This document shows positions 7,993-17,525 of a stretch of DNA of 64,000 nucleotides, piece by piece (within the stretch, counting starts at the first letter, position 1; every line of letters starts with the position of its first letter). The notes under the pieces were generated by a model. The model saw only the letters and a list, made by a program, of their open reading frames with translations, ran no database searches and was not told where the DNA came from. The DNA lies in assembly GCA_019637225.1 (NCBI GenBank), contig JAHBWC010000014.1:1-64000 (forward strand), given 5' to 3'. Source of the stretch: Labilithrix sp. Its GTDB lineage: Bacteria; Myxococcota_A; Polyangia; Polyangiales; Polyangiaceae. The position numbers and the translations under genes were made by a program.

Positions 7993-10767
7993 ATGGCCGA
8001 GAGCTTGAGCTTCGCACCCGCCGGATTCGGTACGATCGAGCGTCGAGCGGTGCTCGTCGGTCGGACGGCGGAGCTCCGTGAGCTCGACATCGCGTTGAAG
8101 GCCGTCCGCGAGCAGGGCCGCTCGCGGGCGATCACGATCGTCGGGGCCGCCGGCATCGGCAAGACGCGGCTCGTTCGCGATTTTCTCTCGAAGCAGCGCA
8201 CGAGCGAGAGCGGTGCGCCGCGCGTCTTCCGGGGATCGGCGCGCGAAGGCGGCTCGGCCTACGACGTCTTCGCGCGCGTCCTCCGGGCGCGCTTCGGCAT
8301 CGTCGAGGGCATGGATCCCGAGGCGGCCAAGGCGCAAATCCGCGCGCAGGTCGCGGCCGTCCTCGAGGACCGGAAGGTCGGCGACGTCTGCTTCTTCCTC
8401 GGCCAGCTGCTCGAGCTCGAGTTCATGGACTCGCCGCTCATCCAGGCCGTGCGCGGCGACGCCCACCAGATGCGCTTGCTCCGGCGTGCCGTCATCAAGC
8501 GCTTCCTCGAGGCCGACGCGTGGCACGTGCCGCCCGGCGCGCGCGACACGGACGCCGACCACGTCGTCCCGTCCGCGCGCGACGCGAAGCCGAAGTCCGG
8601 TCCGACCGATCGGCGCGGGCCGTGCGTTCTCGTCTTCGACGACCTTCACCACGCGCACGACGAGTCGCTCGACCTCCTCGGTCACCTCACCGATGCGCTC
8701 GACGCGCCGGTGCTCGTGCTCTGTCTCGCGCGCCCCGAGCTCGCGGCGCGGCGCGACGACTGGGCGAAGCACGGCGCGGCCCGTCACGCGCGGCTCGAGC
8801 TCTCTCCGCTCTCCGAGACCGACTCGTCGCGCGTGATGGAGGAGCTCCTCGTGCCGTGCGGCGAGGCCGAGGGCGTCGCGGAGCTCGTCGAGGCCGCGTG
8901 CACCCTCGCCGGCGGCAACCCCGCGCTCCTCGAGCGCATGGTCGCCATCTTCCACGACATGGGCGTCATCGAGGTGAAGGACGAGTTCGCCGAGGTGGAA
9001 GGGTGGGCCGTCCACCTCGATCGCCTGTCCGCGGTGAAGCTCCCGCTCACGGTCGAAGACGCCATCCAGGCGCGCATCGGCGCGCTCGCCCCGCACGAGC
9101 GCGACCTGCTCGAGCGCGCGTCGATGATGGGCAGCGTCTTCTGGCTCGGCGGCCTCCTCGCGATGGCGCGCCTCGACGTGAACGGGCCCGACGTGTGGTC
9201 GCGCGACGCGGTCACCGACGTCGCACGCATCAAGGAGACGTTGAGGGAGCTGAAGGAGCGCGACTACATCCTCACGCTTCCGGACGGCACGTTCCCGGAC
9301 GACGAGGAATACGTCTTCAAGCACAACCTCGAGCGCGAGACGCTGCTCAAGCTGCTCCCGCGCGCGCAGGCGCGGCGCTTCCACAAGTCGATCGCCGACT
9401 GGCTCTCGTTCAAGCCCCACGTGCGCACGCACGAGGAGTACATGGGCATGCTCGCGCGCCACCAGGAGGAGGCCGGTCTCGTCGTCCAGGCCGCGGCGAC
9501 GTACCTCGACGCCGCGCACCTCGCGCGCGAGCGCTACGCGAACGCGAAGGCCTCCGAGTACTACGTCAAGGGCCTCGGGCTCCTCCGCGACGGGGCCGAG
9601 GGGTCGACCGAGCAGCAGCTCCGCGCGCTCCACCACTTCGGCGACGTCCTCCAGGTCCTCGGGCGCAACGACGAGGCGCTCGACTGCTTCAACGAGATGC
9701 TCGCGCGCGCCTACCGCCTGAACCTCCGCGCGAAGGGCGGCGCCGCGCACGGGCGCATCGGCCGGCTCTTCCGCGACACCGGGCGTCTCGAAGAGGCAGA
9801 GGTCCACCTCGAGGCGGCGCTCGGGCTCTTCGAGGACGCCGGCGACGATCGCGGCATCGCGAGCACCGTCGACGACATCGGCAAGCTGCACTGGCTCCGC
9901 GGCGACTACCAGAAGGCGCTCGAGTCGACGCAGCGCGCGCTCGTCCTCCGCCGCAAGCTCGGCGACCGCCGGTCGATCGCGCTCTCGCTCAACAACCTCG
10001 GCCTCGTCTACCAGGACTCGGGGCAGTTCAAGCTCGCGCTCGACGCCTTCGAGCAGGCGCTCCGGATCCGCCGCGAGATCGGCGACCTCGTCGGCGTCTC
10101 GATCTCGCTGAACAACCTCGGGACCGTGGCCCAGGACCAGCGCGACGAGAGCCGCGCGCTCCAGCTCTTCCTCGAGGCGTACGAGGTCGCGAAGGAGACC
10201 GGGGATCGCAACCGCATCGCGCTCGTCCTCACGAACCTCGGCGAGACGTACAACCGCCTCGGCGATCCGACGAAGGCCATCCACTACCTGAAGCAGGCCG
10301 AGGAGATCGCCGACGAGCTCGGCGACAAGATGGGTCTGGCCGAGGCCGTGCGCGGGCTCGGAAAGGCGTACCTCGCGCAGCGCGAGTACACGAAGGCGCG
10401 CGAGTGCACGGCGCGCGCGGTCGACATCTTCCGGGAGATCCAGAGCAAGGTGCAGCTCGGCGTCGCGCTCCGCTCGCTCGGCGAGGTCATGGCCGCCGGC
10501 AGCGCGGGGGGCGAAGGCCTGCTCACGGCGCGCGCGCACCTGCTCCAGTCGATCTGGATCTTCGAGGAGATCGGCAACGACGTGGAGCTCGCGCGGAGTT
10601 GCCGCGTGTACGCCGCGCTCCTCCGCGCCTCGCCCGACTTCCAGACCGACGCGTCCGCGGTGACGGAGGCGGAGCAGTTCTCGCGCAAGGCCGAGGAGAT
10701 CTTCGCGAAGCTGAAAATGAGCTCGCACGGGCTCGACGCCGACGGCATCTTCGGCACGCCGCGCTGA
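7993..10767 (+). CDS. AAA-type ATPase with C-terminal TPR array
   Basis: 924 residues from the ATG at 7993. Residues 20-60 begin the ATPase with VLVGRTAELREL and the Walker A loop GAAGIGKT (51-58); the Walker B segment CVLVFDDLHHAHDES lies near 211. This is the AAA_16/STAND-like ATPase found in signalling proteins. From about residue 500 to 850 at least seven tetratricopeptide repeats follow (repeated ALSLNNLGLVYQDSGQFKLA-like units), a protein-interaction scaffold. The layout matches the back half of the large kinase at 13344-17381, minus the kinase, so it may be a paralogue acting with a separate partner. No HTH output domain is seen, arguing against a LuxR/MalT-type activator. A TATGCT hexamer lies at 7945-7950, 42 nt before the ATG. 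Confidence 0.87.
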   Translation: MAESLSFAPAGFGTIERRAVLVGRTAELRELDIALKAVREQGRSRAITIVGAAGIGKTRLVRDFLSKQRTSESGAPRVFRGSAREGGSAYDVFARVLRARFGIVEGMDPEAAKAQIRAQVAAVLEDRKVGDVCFFLGQLLELEFMDSPLIQAVRGDAHQMRLLRRAVIKRFLEADAWHVPPGARDTDADHVVPSARDAKPKSGPTDRRGPCVLVFDDLHHAHDESLDLLGHLTDALDAPVLVLCLARPELAARRDDWAKHGAARHARLELSPLSETDSSRVMEELLVPCGEAEGVAELVEAACTLAGGNPALLERMVAIFHDMGVIEVKDEFAEVEGWAVHLDRLSAVKLPLTVEDAIQARIGALAPHERDLLERASMMGSVFWLGGLLAMARLDVNGPDVWSRDAVTDVARIKETLRELKERDYILTLPDGTFPDDEEYVFKHNLERETLLKLLPRAQARRFHKSIADWLSFKPHVRTHEEYMGMLARHQEEAGLVVQAAATYLDAAHLARERYANAKASEYYVKGLGLLRDGAEGSTEQQLRALHHFGDVLQVLGRNDEALDCFNEMLARAYRLNLRAKGGAAHGRIGRLFRDTGRLEEAEVHLEAALGLFEDAGDDRGIASTVDDIGKLHWLRGDYQKALESTQRALVLRRKLGDRRSIALSLNNLGLVYQDSGQFKLALDAFEQALRIRREIGDLVGVSISLNNLGTVAQDQRDESRALQLFLEAYEVAKETGDRNRIALVLTNLGETYNRLGDPTKAIHYLKQAEEIADELGDKMGLAEAVRGLGKAYLAQREYTKARECTARAVDIFREIQSKVQLGVALRSLGEVMAAGSAGGEGLLTARAHLLQSIWIFEEIGNDVELARSCRVYAALLRASPDFQTDASAVTEAEQFSRKAEEIFAKLKMSSHGLDADGIFGTPR

Positions 10768-10774
10768 GGGCTGC

Positions 10775-10780
10775 TACGCT
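10775..10780 (+). promoter_or_regulatory. extended -10-like TGC-TACGCT before 10787
   Basis: TGC immediately precedes TACGCT, and the GTG start is 6 nt downstream. The element lies only 7 nt past the preceding stop codon, so this gene probably has its own promoter. Confidence 0.42.
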
Positions 10781-10786
10781 GGACGC

Positions 10787-11518
10787 GTGGTGCGCGCGCG
10801 TCGCATGCTCGTTCCCCTCGTGGCGTTCGTCGCCGCGTGCAACGTGATCACGGGCGCGTCGGATCTCCGGACGGGTGAAGAGCCGCTCGTCGACGGCGGC
10901 GCGCACGCCGACGCGGTCGAGAGCGGCGCCGTGGATCCCGGTACGCCGGGCGACGACGACGATGACGTCGTCGTCGATGCGGGGCACACGGACGACGCGA
11001 CGACGGCGCTCGACGCCGCGGACGCGGCGGACGTACCGACGACCCCCTCCAGCAAGCGGGTCTTCGTGACGTCGACGGCGTTCACCGGCGACCTCGGCGG
11101 GCTCGCGGGCGCGGACGCGAAGTGCGCAGAGCTCGCGAAGGCGGCGGGCCTCGCCGGGACGTTCGTGGCCTGGCTCTCGGCGGCGGGGAGCCACGCCAAG
11201 GACCGCGTGACCGGCGATGGCCCTTGGCTCCTCGTCGGGCAGTCCGACGTCGCCGTGACGAAGGCGCAGCTCACGAGCGCGCCGATCTCCCGCGCCCTCC
11301 GCCGCAACGAGAGCGGCGCCGTGGTGATGGGGCTCGTCTGGACCGGGACGTTCCCCACGGGCAACGGCGCCGCCGAGGACTGCGACGGCTGGACGGGCGT
11401 CGGCGGGATAGGCGGAGGGGGAAGGGTGGGGGACACCATGACGAGCGGCCCGGCGTGGACCTCCGCGACGACCTCGATGTGCGGTTCGACGCGTCGCCTC
11501 TATTGCTTCCAGCTCTGA
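10787..11518 (+). CDS. DUF1554-like surface lipoprotein
   Basis: 243 residues. The GTG at 10787 gives a basic n-region (VRARRM) before LVPLVAFVAAC, a lipoprotein signal with predicted cysteine in AAC; an ATG at 10805 would leave almost no basic region. An Asp/Ala-rich linker (residues 30-85) follows, then KRVFVTSTAFTGDLGGLAGADAKCAELAKAAGL and a C-terminal CDGWTGVGG...CGSTRRLYCF. This arrangement, with paired cysteines and a terminal RLYCF, is the DUF1554/endostatin-like lectin fold common in exported proteins of Myxococcota and Leptospira. A carbohydrate- or protein-binding role on the cell surface is likely but unproven. The gene 2 nt downstream encodes an acetyltransferase. A second DUF1554-like lipoprotein is at 30761-31588. 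Confidence 0.8.
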   Translation: MVRARRMLVPLVAFVAACNVITGASDLRTGEEPLVDGGAHADAVESGAVDPGTPGDDDDDVVVDAGHTDDATTALDAADAADVPTTPSSKRVFVTSTAFTGDLGGLAGADAKCAELAKAAGLAGTFVAWLSAAGSHAKDRVTGDGPWLLVGQSDVAVTKAQLTSAPISRALRRNESGAVVMGLVWTGTFPTGNGAAEDCDGWTGVGGIGGGGRVGDTMTSGPAWTSATTSMCGSTRRLYCFQL

Positions 11519-11520
11519 CG

Positions 11521-12129
11521 ATGGCGATCGATGGAGCGCCCGTCCGCCCCCTTCGCCGCGACGAGCACGCCGCGGCGGTGAAGACGCTCGCGGCGTCGTT
11601 CGACGACGATCCGCTGTTCCGCTCTCTGCTCCCCGACGACGCCCGGCGCGCGGCGTGGCTCTCGTGGTTTCATCGCTGCACGCTGAACGAGTGCGCGTCG
11701 GTTGGCGGCGTCTACACGCTCGCGAGCGGTCCGGAGAGCGGCGCCGTCGCGCTCCTTCCGCCGGGGAGCTGGCCGAGGCCGATCCTCCAGACGCTCGCAG
11801 CGCTCCGGATCCCGCGCGCCTTTCCCACGCTCGACTTCGTGCGACGCGGGCTCCACATCGAGCGGCGCATCCGTGCGCTCCATCCGCGGCAAGAACACGT
11901 CTACGTCGCCGTGCTCGGCGTACACCCGTCGCTCCAGGGACGCGGGCTCGGCGCGACGCTGATGCGTCACGCTTGCGCGCTCGCGAGCGAGGGAGACTGC
12001 GTGGTGCACCTCGAGACGTCGAACCCGGTCAACCTGCCGTTCTACCGGCGCTTCGGGCTCGAGGTCGGCGTCGAGATCGTCTCGCACGGAGGACCGCCGG
12101 TCTGGACGCTGACGACCTCCCACCGCTGA
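11521..12129 (+). CDS. GNAT family N-acetyltransferase
   Basis: 202 residues. Motif A of the GNAT fold is clear near residue 130-150: VAVLGVHPSLQGRGLGATLM, with the acetyl-CoA pyrophosphate-binding QGRGLG. The C-terminal VHLETSNPVNLPFYRRFGLEV is the motif B region, where a Tyr/Phe follows NLPFY. It acetylates an amine on an unknown small molecule or protein. It starts only 2 nt after the DUF1554-like gene ends, so the two are probably cotranscribed, though no functional link is obvious. The upstream reading frame overlaps the lipoprotein gene and is compositionally a shadow, so the ATG at 11521 was chosen. Confidence 0.9.
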   Translation: MAIDGAPVRPLRRDEHAAAVKTLAASFDDDPLFRSLLPDDARRAAWLSWFHRCTLNECASVGGVYTLASGPESGAVALLPPGSWPRPILQTLAALRIPRAFPTLDFVRRGLHIERRIRALHPRQEHVYVAVLGVHPSLQGRGLGATLMRHACALASEGDCVVHLETSNPVNLPFYRRFGLEVGVEIVSHGGPPVWTLTTSHR

Positions 12130-12256
12130 CGGTGCGCGGTCGCTCGACCTCGGGGCGTGTGCGACGACGAACGACGTTCGCCTGCATCGCGAGGGCTTCC
12201 AGGCAGTTGCAATCTTGCGCTCCGTGTAGAACGCCCGTTGGTTCGGCGCTTGCTTC

Positions 12257-13318
12257 GTGGAGGGCATGCGCCTGCCGTCCTCTCCCGATGCGCTGGAAAA
12301 CAAGCCCGCCCCCGCCGACGCGGTGAAGCGTGATCCGTCCTACCCGGATCGCGCACGCATCGACAGCGATGTGCGCGCTTTCCTCCGCCCGGTGTCGACG
12401 CCCTGGATCGTCTTCGACCGGGACAGCCGCGTGGACGACTTCGCGAAGTCGGCGCTCCGGGTCGGAGCCGTCTTCGCGAGCACCCCGAGCTTCCGTCCGG
12501 AGATCCTCGAGGCCGCCGCGAAGAGCGGTCTCTCGGTCGCAGAGCAGGCGGCCCAGCCGGTCATCGTGACCGGGCCCGCCGATGTCCCGCCTGCCGCGCC
12601 CGCCGCGCCGGCCGAGGCCGATCCCTTCCGGCCCGGCGCCGTCCTCGCTCCGGCGATGAGCTCGGTGCTGCCGAGCGCCGGCGTCTTTCCGCCTTCGGTC
12701 GGCTCACCGGAGAGCGTCGTCGAGCCGAGCAACCTCATCGTCGCGGCCGACGTGATGCCCGACTCGTCCTCGTCGATCGCGCTCGACGACGCGCGCGCGC
12801 CCTTCGCGTCGGCCTCCTTCCCCGTCGTCCCTGCGTTCATCCACGGCCGCGGCCGGCTCGCGGCGATCGCCGGCGCGTGCGCGGGCGTCGTCGCGGTCGC
12901 GTCGATCGCCGCGGTCGTCCTCGCGGGCGCCGCGCGCTCGCAGGAGAAGGTCGCGGCGGCGTCCAACGTCGAGCTGCCCACGGCAGCAGCAGCTGCGGTC
13001 GCGGCGCCTCCTCCCGCGGAGGCCGCGGCGATCGCAGAGGCGCCGGCGCCGCCCCCGGCCGAAGCGACGACGACGAAGGCGGCGAGCGAGCCGGAGGCCG
13101 CGAAGGCGCCGGTCGACCCGAAGCAGCGCTTCGGCAAGCTCACGATCAAGGCCGAGGCGAAGCGCAAGAACGTCTGGTTCGACGGCAAGCGAATGCTCGG
13201 CTCCGGGCAGCGTAGCTTCCTCGTCTTCTGCGGGATGCACACCGTCGCCGTCTCCGACAAGACGGACACGAAGGACATCGAGGTCCCCTGCAACGGCGAG
13301 TACGTCGTCTCGAAGTGA
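12257..13318 (+). CDS. single-pass membrane protein with PEGA-like C-terminus
   Basis: About 353 residues (GTG at 12257; an in-frame ATG at 12266 is nearly as good). The first 200 residues are Pro/Ala/Ser-rich with no recognised domain. One membrane span (LAAIAGACAGVVAVASIAAVVLAG) lies near residues 202-226, then an Ala/Pro/Glu linker, then a compact C-terminal domain of about 65 residues, FGKLTIKAEAKRKNVWFDGKRM...GMHTVAVSDKTDTKDIEVPCNGEYVV. The last part resembles PEGA repeats, beta modules in surface or kinase-associated proteins. The topology would put this domain outside. It is convergent with the large kinase gene, 25 bp away. Function unknown. Confidence 0.72.
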   Translation: MEGMRLPSSPDALENKPAPADAVKRDPSYPDRARIDSDVRAFLRPVSTPWIVFDRDSRVDDFAKSALRVGAVFASTPSFRPEILEAAAKSGLSVAEQAAQPVIVTGPADVPPAAPAAPAEADPFRPGAVLAPAMSSVLPSAGVFPPSVGSPESVVEPSNLIVAADVMPDSSSSIALDDARAPFASASFPVVPAFIHGRGRLAAIAGACAGVVAVASIAAVVLAGAARSQEKVAAASNVELPTAAAAAVAAPPPAEAAAIAEAPAPPPAEATTTKAASEPEAAKAPVDPKQRFGKLTIKAEAKRKNVWFDGKRMLGSGQRSFLVFCGMHTVAVSDKTDTKDIEVPCNGEYVVSK

Positions 13319-13343
13319 CGCGTCGGGAGCCGGCGGCGGTCGT

Positions 13344-16300
13344 TCAGCCGACGCGCCAGGTGCGCGCGAGCTCGAGCGTCCGCGCGTTCTCGCGGACGCG
13401 CTCGACGAACGTGTCCTTCCACTGCGCGTCCTGAATCATCGCCGTGCGCTCGAGGATGCGCACGCGCGCGGTGGCGATCGCCTCGCGCGCGCCGGCGTGA
13501 TCGCCGAGCGCGTCGAGCGACTCGGCGAACGTGAGGCGGATGAATGCCTCGCCCTCTTCGACGCCGCCGAGCTCCTCGAGCAGCTGGAGCGCCTCGCGTG
13601 CGGGAGCCTCGGCGCGGTCGGCGCGCCCGCTCCTGAGGTGCGCGCCCGCGAGCACCGCGAGGCCGTACGCGCGCAGGGGAGGGGTGGCGCCGCTCTGCTC
13701 GAGCGCGAACGTCACGTCGCGCTCGGCGCGCTCGAGGTCGTCAGCCGCCGAGAGGAAGAGGCCGCGGTAGAGCCGCGCGGCCGCTTCCATCCGGCGATCT
13801 CCCTGGGCGACGAACGCGTCGATCGCGCCGTCGGCGCGCGTCAGCGCGGAGCGCGGATCGCCGAGGCGCGCGAGCAGCATCCCCTGGTGATGCCAGACGT
13901 TGGCGCTCACGCCCGAGAGCCCCATGTGCTGCGCGGACGCGAGCGCGTCGTTCAGCGCGCGCTCGGCCTCGCCGTACGATCCGAGCTCGATGCACGCGCC
14001 CGCGGCGCTGACGAGGTAGCGGCACGCGGCGCGCATGTCGCCCGCGGCCTCGAAGTGCGAGATCGCGACGTTGTACATCGACAACGCCGAGCCGGTGTCG
14101 CCGGACACGAGCGCCCGATACGCGCGCGTGCGGTAGACGTGAGCGGCGGCGAGCGGGTCCTCTTCCTCGCGTCGCGCGTGCTCGTACGCGGCGTCGATGG
14201 TCCGTAGCAGATCGTCGGAGGCCACGTAGTTGCCGGCGGCCATGAGCACGCACGCCGCGCGGGTCAGCGCGACGAGGTGCGGCGCCGAGAGCTGGCCCGC
14301 CGAGCTCACGTCGCAGAGATCGTCCACGGCGCTGTGGAGCTCGCTGTCGTCGCCGAGCCGCGCGCACGCCTCGACCGCCTCGCCCGCGGCGAGGAACCAG
14401 CGCCGTCCGGAGCGCGGCAGGAGCTTCAGCGCCGCCTGCGCGCAGTCCTTGCCCTTCTGGTTCTCGCCGCGCCAGCGATGCGCCTCGGACTTGCGGAGGA
14501 GCAGGCGTCCGAGCACCTCGCCCTCGGCGCCGCACGCGATGCCGCGATCGGCGCGCGCGAGGCAGGCCTCGAGGTCGTTGCCCTCGAGCGCCTGGGCGGC
14601 GGCCCGGCGGTAGAAGGTGATCGCCCGCTTCGGCTCGCCGCCGCGCTCGAGGTGCTCCGCGAGGACGACCGCCTCGCTCTCGCCCGCCTTCTCGAGCCAC
14701 TGCGCCGCGAGCTTGTGGCCGATCGTGCGGTCCTTGTCGGTGAGCATGCTGTACGCCGCCTCGGCGACGAACGAGTGGCGGAAGACGAACTCGACCTCGC
14801 TCCGGAACTTCGGTTGCTCGCGCCGCGTCACGATCTCGCGGACGGCGAGCTCGTCGAGCCACGCCGTCACCTGGGCGTTGTCGTTCTCGCCCGCGCTCGG
14901 GCGCATGCCCGGAGGGACTTCGTTCGCCCGCGCGCCGTTCAAGAGCGCGACGACGCCGCCACGCCAGAACGTCTGCCCGAACACGCTCGCGGCGCGGAGG
15001 ACGCGGCGCGCCTCCGGCTCGAGCGCCTCGAGCCGCGCCTGGACCATCGTGAGGACGGTCTCCGGAAGGACGACCGGCATCATCGACCGGCGCCCGGCCG
15101 CGGCCGACGCGGGCGGCGGGTCCGTGCTCCGCGCGCGCCCCGCCGACGCGGAGATCGAGCGAATGAGCTCCTCGAGGTAGAACGCGTTGCCGCCCGCGGT
15201 CTGGACGATCTGCGCGACGAGGTCGTCGCCGACGTTCTCGCCGAGCACCTGGCGGACCAGCCTCTCGCTCGCTTTCCGGGAGAGCTCCTTCAGGCGCATC
15301 TCCTGGACGCCGCGCTCGGCGAAGAGGTCGGGGAAGAGGTCCTTCACCTCGGGTCGCGCGAGCGCGAACACCATCAGCGGCCGGTCGTGGAGCGCGCGGA
15401 GGGCCGAGTCGACGAACTTGACGCTCGGGAGGTCGCCCCAGTGGAGGTCCTCGAAGACGAGCACGACCGGCTGCTCGCTGCACTCGGCGGCGAGCCAGTC
15501 CTCGAACGCGCGCCGCATCTGATCGCCCATCAGGATGGGGTCGTGGCGCGCCGCGCGGAGCTGGACGTCGTCCTCGTCGGGCATCGACACGCCGAGCGTC
15601 TCGGCGAGGAACTGCGTGACGCGGACGATGTCGCGCTGCGGGACGGTGCGGCTCACGCGCGCGCGGATCTTCTCGCGCTGGACGCGCGGCGGCTCGCCGT
15701 CCTGGGCGTCGGCGGCGGCGCGGATGATCTGCGAGAGCATGCCGAACGGCGAGCCGGCGCGCATCGGGTCGCCGCGGCTCGTCCAGACCTCGTGCCGATC
15801 GCCGCGGTGACGGAGCGTGCGGAGGACCTCGTAGCGCAGGCGCGACTTGCCGACGCCGGCGGGCGCCGTCACGAGCACGGCGCGCGCGACGTCGTCGGCG
15901 ACGCACTCGGCGAAGACGCCCTCGAGCATGACGAGCTCGCGCTCGCGCCCGACGCACGGCGTGGGCTTGCCGAGGAGCATGCGGCCCGCGTCGGCGGACG
16001 CCTGCTCGCCCACGAGGTCGAGGCCGCCGCCGTCGCTCTTCACGATGAAGCGCGAGTCCAGGAGACCGGCGGTCACCTCGTCGACGTGGATCGGCTGCTT
16101 CTTTCCCGTGGCGACCAGCGCGACGTCGTCGTCCTGGTGCTGCTGGAGCATGCGGATGGCGCGGTCGACCGCGTCGCCGATCGGCACGCGGTCCTCGAGC
16201 ACCGCGCGCCCGGTCGCGAGGACCATCGGCACGTTGGGCGCCGCCGCGCGCATCGCGAGGACGCACCGCGCCGCGCGCGTCGCCTGGTCGGTCGCGCTGT

Positions 16301-17381
16301 GGCGGCCGGGCAGCGTCACGACGATCATCCCGCTCGCGAGCGACTCGAGGTGGGCGCCGAACGGCTGGATCGCCGCGCGGAGGCCCTTCGAGAGCGATTT
16401 CATTCCCTGCCAGGTGCCGTCGACGATCGTCGACTCCTCGCCCTCGAGGTGCGTGTGGGACGCGACCGCGACGACGCTGACGAGCCGCTGCTCGCCGCGC
16501 GTGATGACGTCGCCGTGGGCGCTCGCCTCGCGGGCCGCGAGGACGCCGGCGCCGTCGAGCTGCCCGAGCGCGGCGAGCTCGGCGGCGACGACGCCCCCGT
16601 CCGCGGGGCGCTGGAGCGGATCGCGCGAGAGCATGCGGGCGAGCAGCTCGTCGAGCGCGGCGGGCACGTCCTTCCTGAGCTCGCGGACGCGCGGCGGCGC
16701 CTCGAAGAGCATCTTGGCGAGGATCGCGATCTCGTCGTCGCCGGCGAACGCGGGCAGACCGGTCAGGCACTTGAACAGGACCGCGCCGAGCGCGAAGACG
16801 TCGGCTCGCGCGTCGAGCTGCTTGGTCCCGCGCGCCTGCTCCGGCGCCATGTAGCCGAGCGTGCCGAGCATGACGCCGGTGTTCGTGATGGAGCTCGCGC
16901 CGAGGCCCATGCGCGCGATGCCGAAGTCGATCAGCGTGGGGTCCTCGACGTTGCCGTCGCGGAGGATCAGGTTGCCGGGCTTGATGTCGCGATGGATGAC
17001 GCCCTTGGCGTGCGCGACGGCGAGCGTCTCGGCGACGCGCGTCACCATCCGAACGCTTTCGCCCATCGTGAGGCCCGTTCGGGAGAGGCGCTTGCCGAGC
17101 GTCTCGCCGGTGATCCACTCCATCGCCAGGTACGGCTTGTCCATCGACGTCTCGCCGTGCGCGACGTAGCGGACGATGCCGGGGTGGCTCAGCTTCTCGA
17201 GCACCCGCGCCTCGCGGTAGAGCCGCTCGCGGTGCTCCCCCTCGTCGCGTCCGTAGAGGACCTTGACGGCGACGACGCCGCCGAGCCGGCGGTCGGTGGC
17301 GCGAAACACCGCGGACATGCCGCCAGCGCTGACGCGCCGCTCTATCTCGAAGCGCTCCGCGAGGACGGTGCCCGGCTCCAC
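13344..17381 (-). CDS. Ser/Thr protein kinase with pseudo-cyclase, AAA ATPase and TPR regions
   Basis: 1345 residues. Residues 1-275 are a complete Hanks-type kinase: glycine loop VSAGGMSAVF, ATP lysine in VAVKVLYG, catalytic loop HRDIKPGN, metal-binding IDFGIA and GTLGYMAPEQ. Residues about 295-460 resemble a class III nucleotidyl cyclase domain (EQRLVSVVAVASHTHLEGEE; IGDAVDRAIRMLQ), but the metal-binding aspartates are gone. From about 475 a third domain begins CVGRERELVMLEGVF with Walker A APAGVGKS and Walker B VVLVFEDLHWGD. The remainder is helical TPR. No transmembrane segment, so cytoplasmic. This kinase-cyclase-AAA-TPR layout is common in myxobacteria; the substrate is unknown. The GTG start is 9 nt after TATCAT. 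Confidence 0.92.
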   Translation of the reverse strand: MEPGTVLAERFEIERRVSAGGMSAVFRATDRRLGGVVAVKVLYGRDEGEHRERLYREARVLEKLSHPGIVRYVAHGETSMDKPYLAMEWITGETLGKRLSRTGLTMGESVRMVTRVAETLAVAHAKGVIHRDIKPGNLILRDGNVEDPTLIDFGIARMGLGASSITNTGVMLGTLGYMAPEQARGTKQLDARADVFALGAVLFKCLTGLPAFAGDDEIAILAKMLFEAPPRVRELRKDVPAALDELLARMLSRDPLQRPADGGVVAAELAALGQLDGAGVLAAREASAHGDVITRGEQRLVSVVAVASHTHLEGEESTIVDGTWQGMKSLSKGLRAAIQPFGAHLESLASGMIVVTLPGRHSATDQATRAARCVLAMRAAAPNVPMVLATGRAVLEDRVPIGDAVDRAIRMLQQHQDDDVALVATGKKQPIHVDEVTAGLLDSRFIVKSDGGGLDLVGEQASADAGRMLLGKPTPCVGRERELVMLEGVFAECVADDVARAVLVTAPAGVGKSRLRYEVLRTLRHRGDRHEVWTSRGDPMRAGSPFGMLSQIIRAAADAQDGEPPRVQREKIRARVSRTVPQRDIVRVTQFLAETLGVSMPDEDDVQLRAARHDPILMGDQMRRAFEDWLAAECSEQPVVLVFEDLHWGDLPSVKFVDSALRALHDRPLMVFALARPEVKDLFPDLFAERGVQEMRLKELSRKASERLVRQVLGENVGDDLVAQIVQTAGGNAFYLEELIRSISASAGRARSTDPPPASAAAGRRSMMPVVLPETVLTMVQARLEALEPEARRVLRAASVFGQTFWRGGVVALLNGARANEVPPGMRPSAGENDNAQVTAWLDELAVREIVTRREQPKFRSEVEFVFRHSFVAEAAYSMLTDKDRTIGHKLAAQWLEKAGESEAVVLAEHLERGGEPKRAITFYRRAAAQALEGNDLEACLARADRGIACGAEGEVLGRLLLRKSEAHRWRGENQKGKDCAQAALKLLPRSGRRWFLAAGEAVEACARLGDDSELHSAVDDLCDVSSAGQLSAPHLVALTRAACVLMAAGNYVASDDLLRTIDAAYEHARREEEDPLAAAHVYRTRAYRALVSGDTGSALSMYNVAISHFEAAGDMRAACRYLVSAAGACIELGSYGEAERALNDALASAQHMGLSGVSANVWHHQGMLLARLGDPRSALTRADGAIDAFVAQGDRRMEAAARLYRGLFLSAADDLERAERDVTFALEQSGATPPLRAYGLAVLAGAHLRSGRADRAEAPAREALQLLEELGGVEEGEAFIRLTFAESLDALGDHAGAREAIATARVRILERTAMIQDAQWKDTFVERVRENARTLELARTWRVG

Positions 17382-17390
17382 CCGTCGTCG

Positions 17391-17396
17391 ATGATA
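17391..17396 (-). promoter_or_regulatory. -10-like hexamer TATCAT before the kinase gene
   Basis: Minus-strand CGC-TATCAT, 9 nt before the GTG at 17381. No Shine-Dalgarno sequence is placed between them. Confidence 0.42.
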
Positions 17397-17525
17397 GCGG
17401 GAATACGGCGAACGGGTGCGCTATCGCGCACGGAGCCAGGGCGCATTGAGAGCCGAGGCCCCGGCCGCGCAGGGCGACCAGGGCCGGCTTGGAGGCGCGC
17501 CGCAGCTCGCGCCCTGGGTGGGAGC

